NCBI GenBank assembly: GCA_015655535.1
Contig: JAATEW010000401.1
Coordinates: 1 to 10,935, forward strand
DNA length: 10,935 nucleotides
Reading direction: 5' to 3'
From: Hyphomicrobiales bacterium
GTDB taxonomy: Bacteria > Pseudomonadota > Alphaproteobacteria > Rhizobiales > Beijerinckiaceae
Shown: positions 7,004-10,935 of the stretch, in pieces
Position numbering within the stretch: the first letter of the stretch is position 1
Layout of the letters: each line of letters opens with the position of its first letter
Made by a program: the position numbers and the translations under genes
The notes under the pieces: generated by a model
Databases searched by the model: none
What the model was told of the DNA's origin: nothing
Seen by the model: only the letters and a program-made list of their open reading frames with translations

Positions 7004-8044
7004 ATGATGGCAGAGAGCATTCAAACCGACGTGGTTATTGTCGGGGCTGGGCCGGTCGGGCTTTTCGCCGTGTTCGAATTGGGGCTGCTCGACGTCAGAT
7101 GCCATTTGATCGACATCCTGCCGAAACCCGGCGGCCAATGCGCCGAACTCTATCCGGAAAAGCCCATCTACGACATTCCAGGCCATCCGAATGTGAGCGG
7201 TCAGGGTCTCGTCGATAATCTCATGAAGCAGGTCGAGCCTTTCCGGCCGGTCTTTCATTATGGCGAGATGGTCGAGGCGCTCGAAGTTCTCGGCACGCCG
7301 GAGGCGCCATCCTTCCGGGTGCGCACCGACAATGGCCAGAGCTTCGAATGCAAGACGGTGATCATCGCCGCCGGCGGCGGCTGTTTCCAGCCCAAGAAGC
7401 CGCCGATCGACGGCATCGAAGCCTATGAGGGCAAATCGGTCTTCTATGCCGTGCGCAAGATGGAAGATTTCCGCGATAAGAATGTCGTGATCGTCGGCGG
7501 CGGCGATTCCGCCCTCGATTGGACCTTGAACCTGCATCCGCTGGCCAAGCGCATCACGCTCGTCCATCGCCGCGACGATTTCCGCGCCGCGCCGCATTCG
7601 GTCAATGCCATGCGCGAGCTTGTCGCCGAAGGCAAAATGGATTTGAAGCTCGGCCAAATCGAGTCTTTGACGGGCGCCGACGGGCTTTTGTCAGGCGCCA
7701 CTTTGCTCGGCGCCGACAAATCCAAAACAGAGCTTGCCTGCGAGCGGCTGATCCCCTTCTTCGGCCTCACCATGAAGCTCGGCCCGATCGCCGACTGGGG
7801 CTTGAACCTCAACGAGAACCTGCTTCCGGTCGACACGGAAAAATTCGAAACCAATGTGCCCGGCATTTTTGCCATCGGCGACATCAACACCTATCCCGGA
7901 AAGCTGAAGCTCATTTTATGCGGCTTCCACGAGGGCGCGCTCGCCGCGCAAAAAATCCACCGCTACGTCTATCCGGATAAGAAGCTCACCTCCCAATATA
8001 CGACGTCCTCGTCAGCCCTGCAGAAGAAGCTCGGGGTGAATTGA
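7004..8044 (+). CDS. Ferredoxin-NADP(+) reductase, thioredoxin-reductase-like type
   Basis: This flavoenzyme moves electrons between NADPH and ferredoxin. The 346 residues contain the FAD-binding GAGPVG (14-19), a KPGGQC segment (41-46), the NADPH-binding GGGDSA (165-170) followed by HRR (188-190), and the second FAD motif GIFAIGDINTYPGK (287-300). The redox-active CxxC that thioredoxin reductase carries near its NADPH domain is absent, and there is the C-terminal extension of the FNR type (TTSSSALQKKLG, where family members end). It therefore belongs with the Bacillus YumC/Rhodopseudomonas type of FNR and is not TrxB. GGAG at 6995-6998 suits ATG 7004 (five-base gap) or ATG 7007 (eight). The ferredoxin gene just upstream is the likely partner. 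Confidence 0.92.
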   Translation: MMAESIQTDVVIVGAGPVGLFAVFELGLLDVRCHLIDILPKPGGQCAELYPEKPIYDIPGHPNVSGQGLVDNLMKQVEPFRPVFHYGEMVEALEVLGTPEAPSFRVRTDNGQSFECKTVIIAAGGGCFQPKKPPIDGIEAYEGKSVFYAVRKMEDFRDKNVVIVGGGDSALDWTLNLHPLAKRITLVHRRDDFRAAPHSVNAMRELVAEGKMDLKLGQIESLTGADGLLSGATLLGADKSKTELACERLIPFFGLTMKLGPIADWGLNLNENLLPVDTEKFETNVPGIFAIGDINTYPGKLKLILCGFHEGALAAQKIHRYVYPDKKLTSQYTTSSSALQKKLGVN

Positions 8045-8084
8045 GGCATAGCGCTAAAGCCATCGGCACGATTCTTTCAACCGT

Positions 8085-8113
8085 CGTGGCCGGGCTTGTC
8101 CCGGCCATCCACG
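8085..8113. repeat. Palindromic intergenic repeat TGGCCGGG-CTTGT-CCCGGCCA
   Basis: TGGCCGGG (8087-8094) pairs with CCCGGCCA (8100-8107) around CTTGT. CGTGG (8085-8089) can alternatively pair with CCACG (8109-8113). I recall words of this form as a common short palindromic repeat in Rhizobiales intergenic DNA. It lies 40 bases past the FNR stop, between the convergent FNR and ohr genes. Without a T-run it is not a clear terminator. Confidence 0.6.
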
Positions 8114-8166
8114 CCAAAGACATCGCTTCAAAGATTGCAGAGAGAGCGAGCGCCGTCCAAACATGG

Positions 8167-8227
8167 ATGGCCGGGACATAGGGCGTTCGGAAGAACGCCC
8201 GTCTTTCGACGGGCTATGCCCGGCCAT
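8167..8227 (-). repeat. Two-hairpin element, copy B (inverted relative to copy A)
   Basis: The outer stem ATGGCCGGG (8167-8175)/CCCGGCCAT (8219-8227) is perfect, and CATAG (8177-8181)/CTATG (8214-8218) continues it after one bulged base. Inside are GGGCGTTC (8181-8188)-GGAA-GAACGCCC (8193-8200) and GCCCGTC (8197-8203)-TTTC-GACGGGC (8208-8214), which share GCCC at 8197-8200. Read on the - strand it follows copy A (379-431) block for block. The remaining parts of 8045-8279 hold no gene; this is repeat-rich convergent spacer. Confidence 0.62.
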
Positions 8228-8279
8228 GACAACTGAGAGGGTTTTGGCTCGAACGCCCATCGTTGACAGCGCCCCGCCC

Positions 8280-8723
8280 CTACGCGCCCTCGACCTCAAG
8301 CGCGAAATCGATATTGCCGCGCGTCGCGTGGCTATAGGGGCAGACCTTTTCATGCGTCTCTTCCACCAAGGGGCGCGCCTCGTCGGCGGAGAGTTTCGGG
8401 ACCTTGACGTGCATCTTGACCGCGATGCCGAAGCCGCCGCCTTCGCGCGGACCGACCGAGGTCTCGCAGGTGACGACCGTGCCAGACACGTCTTTCTTGT
8501 GCTGATGCGCGACGAACTCCAGCGCGCCGCCAAAACAGGCCGCGTAGCCCGCCGCGAAAAGATGCTCCGGCGTCGTCGTATTCGGCAGGCCCGGACCGCC
8601 CATTTCCTTGCGGACCGAGAGATCGACCGAGACCGAATGGTCGGTCGTCTCGGAATGGCCATTGCGTCCGCCGGTGTTGATTGCGGTCGCCGTTACAAGC
8701 GGTTTGATCGTATAAGCTGCCAT
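8280..8723 (-). CDS. ohr: Organic hydroperoxide resistance protein (Ohr, OsmC/Ohr superfamily)
   Basis: This cytosolic thiol peroxidase reduces organic and fatty-acid hydroperoxides; members usually use lipoylated proteins or dithiols as reductant. The 147 residues carry both catalytic cysteines in family context: Cys63 in FAAGYAACFGGAL and Cys128 in VCPYSHATRGNID. Arg20 and Glu53 (in TTPEHLFAAG) are candidates for the active-site Arg and Glu. There is an additional Cys86. Length is normal for Ohr. A GTG six bases further upstream would overlap the AGGAGG ribosome site, so ATG 8723, five bases past that site, is the start. Ohr rather than OsmC is supported by the VCPYS-ATRGN motif. No ohrR regulator gene or OhrR operator is visible nearby. 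It converges on the FNR gene. Confidence 0.94.
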   Translation of the reverse strand: MAAYTIKPLVTATAINTGGRNGHSETTDHSVSVDLSVRKEMGGPGLPNTTTPEHLFAAGYAACFGGALEFVAHQHKKDVSGTVVTCETSVGPREGGGFGIAVKMHVKVPKLSADEARPLVEETHEKVCPYSHATRGNIDFALEVEGA

Positions 8724-8728
8724 TTTCA

Positions 8729-8734
8729 CCTCCT
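8729..8734 (-). promoter_or_regulatory. Strong Shine-Dalgarno AGGAGG that fixes the ohr start
   Basis: On the - strand the order is AGGAGG, TGAAA, ATG. The spacing of five bases to ATG 8723 is good, while the in-frame GTG ending at 8729 begins with the last G of this site and cannot be used with it. The 8735-8804 spacer shows nothing else recognisable. Confidence 0.8.
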
Positions 8735-8804
8735 AACAAAATCGTTTCCCGGTCGTCTATGCCGGCCTCGCGACATCAAATAGGGCGGCCTCGGCGATCG
8801 GCAT

Positions 8805-9842
8805 TCAAACTTTCTTGTCCATCGAAAATAAAAACGGCGCGACATCGCGCACGCCGGGCGCCCGCGCGGTCGCAAAGGGCATGGGACGGCAGACCGCCAT
8901 GGCGGAGAGCCCCACTCGCGTCGTCAAAAGCCCGTTCAAGACACCCTCACCGAGCCGCGCCGAGACTTTCGCCGCAAGGCCATGACCGACCACTTGCTGC
9001 AGCAGGCTGTCGCCCGCCGCCATCCCGCCGGTGATCGTCAGATGCGCGCCGACCGAGCGCGCGAGTTTCAGAAACCCCAGAAGCCCCGGCCGCCCGCCAT
9101 AGATTTCGGCAATGCGCCGCATGAGACGTATGGCTTGCGCGGCGACGAAAAGTACGTCGATGATGGCGCGCGGCGCAATCGTCGTCACGACCGAAACGCG
9201 TTTGGCGGCCTGCGCGATCTCCCGCTGCGCCTCGCGATCGAGCGGTTCGATCAAGGTGCGCTCGGCGATGTCGATCAAATCGCGGCCATCGACAATGTCT
9301 TGGCTGAGTTCGGCGAGATGCGCGCGGGCCAGCGCGCTTTCCGGCCGCGTCGAATAAAGCGCGACAAGCTCCTTGATGAGCTTGCGGGCTCTCGCCGTGT
9401 CGTCGGCCGTTCGCGCCTCGGCGAAGGCGATATGCAATTCGGCGATGCGGCGTTGCCGCGCGATGCCGAAGAATTCGCGCCCGGCCATCACCAGAAGGGC
9501 GATGACGGCGAGCGCGGCAAGAACGATGCCGATCACGCCGAAAGTCAGCGAACGGGCGAAAAGATCGTCGACGAGTTTCGTTAGCCAAAGGCCGATGGCG
9601 AGCGACGCAAGTCCGCCGACAGCCGACCAGAACAGCCCGCCCCAGGAGAAAAGCGAGCGCGCGACGACGCCGCGCTTCTGCGCGACTTCGGTGGCCTGCT
9701 CCTGCGGATCGGCGGAGGCCATCGCTGCCATGGCTTCTGCCTCGTAAGGGTCGGGCGTCAGTTCGATAACGGGTGCGTCCGGCGATTTCGCCGCCTCGGC
9801 CTCGTCGAGACGGAACGCACGCGGCTTGCGATCGGCACTCAT
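8805..9842 (-). CDS. YcjF-like inner-membrane protein (DUF697/TIGR01620 family)
   Basis: This 345-residue membrane protein has unknown biochemical function and is the usual partner of YcjX. Residues 1-62 are acidic/Ala-rich and probably cytoplasmic. Two membrane helices lie at about 66-88 (LFSWGGLFWSAVGG...) and 99-121 (LTFGVIGIVLAALAVIALL). The C-terminal DUF697 region carries PRAIIDVLFVAAQAIRLMRR (225-242 area), RIAEIYGGRPG (243-253) and GLSAMAVCRPMPF (311-323), which are typical of the family. Its ATG overlaps the TGA of the upstream ycjX-like gene by four bases (ATGA at 9839-9842), implying coupled translation. In E. coli the ycjX/ycjF pair follows psp genes and responds to envelope stress; no psp gene is seen here. 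Confidence 0.9.
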   Translation of the reverse strand: MSADRKPRAFRLDEAEAAKSPDAPVIELTPDPYEAEAMAAMASADPQEQATEVAQKRGVVARSLFSWGGLFWSAVGGLASLAIGLWLTKLVDDLFARSLTFGVIGIVLAALAVIALLVMAGREFFGIARQRRIAELHIAFAEARTADDTARARKLIKELVALYSTRPESALARAHLAELSQDIVDGRDLIDIAERTLIEPLDREAQREIAQAAKRVSVVTTIAPRAIIDVLFVAAQAIRLMRRIAEIYGGRPGLLGFLKLARSVGAHLTITGGMAAGDSLLQQVVGHGLAAKVSARLGEGVLNGLLTTRVGLSAMAVCRPMPFATARAPGVRDVAPFLFSMDKKV

Positions 9843-10792
9843 GACAACTTGTCTCCGATCAGAAATTGAAGCGCCCGATCGAGCCTTATATGCGGCAAGG
9901 GCAATGGCGCGCCTGCGCCGTCGCGGCCCGCAGCCGGCGGCCGGAACCGCACGAAACGATAATCCAGTTCTTCAGGCGTCAAAACATGTCCGCTGTCGCG
10001 AAAGACGGCTTTTGGATCGGCCGGCAGTTCGCCCGGAAAGATCGCCGCTTCCGCACGGCCATCGAAAATCTCAGCACCGATTTTCTCGCCCGCCATGGGC
10101 GTGCCGATGACGGCATCGAGCCCCTTCTCACCCCGCCCGCCGACGCGGCCTTCGCGCGTCGCCCGCACGGAGGCAAGCGCGATCACATCGATCGCAGCGC
10201 CGACATCTTCCGCGCGCGCGATGGCGCGCGCCGTGAGATGGCGCAGAATTGCCTCCAACCGATCATGGCTTTCATGATGCAGATGATCGGCCTTTGTCGC
10301 GGCGAAGAGGATCTTGTCGATATGCGGCCGGAATAGCGTCGATAGAAACGAACGCCGGCCGGTGCGGAAAGCCATAAGCACTTCGGTCATCGCGGTTTCG
10401 AGATCGCGCACCGCCGCGGGCCCCGCGTTGAGCGCGGCCAGCGCATCGACAAGTACGATCTGCCGGTCGAGCCTTGCGAAATGATCGCGGAAGAAGGGCC
10501 GCACCACATGCGCCTTATAGGATTCGTAACGGCGCTCCATCATGGCGGCAAAAGACCCCGGCTCATAGGTCACGCCCTCCTCCACCGCGAGCGGCGCGAA
10601 GGTCAGAGCGGGCGAACCCTCGAGATCGCCCGGCATCAAAAAGCGGCCGGGCGGCAAGGTCGAAAACCCAAAATCCTCCGTGCGGCAGGCACGCAGATAG
10701 GCGGTGAAAAGATCGGCGGCGCGGCGGCCCTTGTCTTCGTCGGCGGGCGCGCTTGGCGCTTCAGCCAGTGTAAAATGCCGCCAAGCCTCCGA
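9839..10792 (-). CDS. YcjX-family P-loop NTPase (DUF463), C-terminal part; 5' end broken or cut
   Basis: YcjX proteins are GTPase-like and of uncertain role, paired with YcjF. This fragment includes APADEDKGRRAADLFTAYL, LPPGRFLMPGDLEGSPALTF, FARLDRQIVLVDALAALNAG (the Walker-B-like strand), LFAATKADHLHHESHDR (the TKAD nucleotide-specificity motif), LASVRATREG and the ending LPHIRLDRALQFLIGDKLS. All are in the family order, up to the stop at 9839. Family members have about 200 more N-terminal residues with the P-loop (GLSRAGKT) and DYPGEW. Here homology ends about 17 residues before PADE, near 10785-10792. The frame meets TAA at 10829-10831 and again at 10895-10897, and no good start codon lies between. 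A TTG at 10657 falls inside the conserved region and is not credible. Either the gene is disrupted (insertion or deletion) or the sequence is mis-joined here. Confidence 0.8.
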   Translation of the reverse strand, partial: SEAWRHFTLAEAPSAPADEDKGRRAADLFTAYLRACRTEDFGFSTLPPGRFLMPGDLEGSPALTFAPLAVEEGVTYEPGSFAAMMERRYESYKAHVVRPFFRDHFARLDRQIVLVDALAALNAGPAAVRDLETAMTEVLMAFRTGRRSFLSTLFRPHIDKILFAATKADHLHHESHDRLEAILRHLTARAIARAEDVGAAIDVIALASVRATREGRVGGRGEKGLDAVIGTPMAGEKIGAEIFDGRAEAAIFPGELPADPKAVFRDSGHVLTPEELDYRFVRFRPPAAGRDGAGAPLPLPHIRLDRALQFLIGDKLS

Positions 10793-10935
10793 GATTTTTT
10801 GTTTATCGATGACGGTCCCCTTGTTCCGTTACGGAAGATCCGCTCGGATCAATTTTTGGCCGGTTGCCTGGAAGAGGTCGGCAAAGGGATTATCTTACTG
10901 AGCCCTAATCGATATTCTCGCGGCGTCCTGCCGCC
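10775..10935 (+). other. Unassigned right-end segment with an open + frame running off the window
   Basis: From ATG 10775 a + strand frame stays open to the window edge (53 codons, reading for example FLFIDDGPLVPLRKIRSD and LEEVGKGIILLSPNRYS). Up to ~10790 it is merely the complement of ycjX codons. Beyond that, base composition falls to roughly half G+C and ycjX homology is gone, so it may belong to inserted DNA. No ribosome site is evident and I do not recognise the peptide. Two - strand frames are stopped within 40 bases of the right edge, and the third runs open for 28 codons to a TGA. Confidence 0.2.

Noticed and set aside
7004..8044. Annotation of the flavoprotein as thioredoxin reductase
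   Set aside because: The CxxC redox pair expected near the NADPH domain is missing; motif layout and neighbouring ferredoxin fit the TrxR-like FNR instead.
8735..8804. Search for an OhrR operator upstream of ohr
   Set aside because: No AT-rich inverted repeat of the TACAATT-AATTGTA kind is present in the spacer.
10837..10850. Short inverted repeat GATCCG-CT-CGGATC as an insertion-sequence end
   Set aside because: Six-bp arms with a two-base gap are too small to call a terminal repeat, and no matching second end or transposase is in the window.

Overview
The window looks like chromosomal DNA of an alphaproteobacterium of the order Hyphomicrobiales (Rhizobiales). Three things point there: the style of the RNase P RNA, a giant coiled-coil protein of the polar-growth GPR/RgsE type known from Agrobacterium and Sinorhizobium, and the palindromic intergenic repeats (attgcgag..., ggccggg-cttgt-cccggcc) that recur in such genomes. 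Base composition is high in G+C throughout except in the last ~145 bases. The genus cannot be fixed from what is visible.

Layout. (1) Bases 1-~260 are the 3' two-thirds of the RNase P RNA gene (rnpB, + strand), cut by the left edge. (2) Bases ~260-528 have no gene and hold stacked palindromic repeats between the convergent ends of rnpB and the next gene. (3) Bases 529-5832 (- strand) encode a 1767-residue membrane-anchored protein, a likely Growth Pole Ring protein (GPR/RgsE). Its core, residues ~306-1291, is an almost unbroken run of 11-residue repeats. (4) A divergent promoter region with two short palindromes separates it from a small histidine-phosphotransfer (HPt) protein gene (6116-6475, +). 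(5) A chain of hairpins ending in an intrinsic terminator follows. (6) Next come an adrenodoxin-like [2Fe-2S] ferredoxin (6626-6946, +) and a thioredoxin-reductase-like ferredoxin-NADP reductase (7004-8044, +), a probable electron-transfer pair. (7) Bases 8045-8279 carry more palindromic repeats, including a second, inverted copy of the element at 379-431. (8) On the - strand lie the organic hydroperoxide resistance gene ohr (8280-8723), a YcjF/DUF697 membrane protein (8805-9842) and the C-terminal part of a YcjX-type P-loop protein (9839-~10792). The last two overlap by four bases, as coupled genes do. The YcjX gene loses its homology and its reading frame near 10790.

How it fits together. 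Known relatives suggest three modules: polar growth (GPR/RgsE, possibly with a phosphorelay protein expressed from the opposite side of the same control region), reductive electron supply (ferredoxin plus FNR), and stress functions (Ohr; YcjX/YcjF). I do not see a clearly new multigene system such as a defence island, a CRISPR array or a biosynthetic cluster. The points most worth a second look are the hendecad architecture of the GPR-like protein, the covarying two-hairpin repeat present in two copies, the hairpin chain in front of the ferredoxin gene, and the broken 5' end of ycjX.
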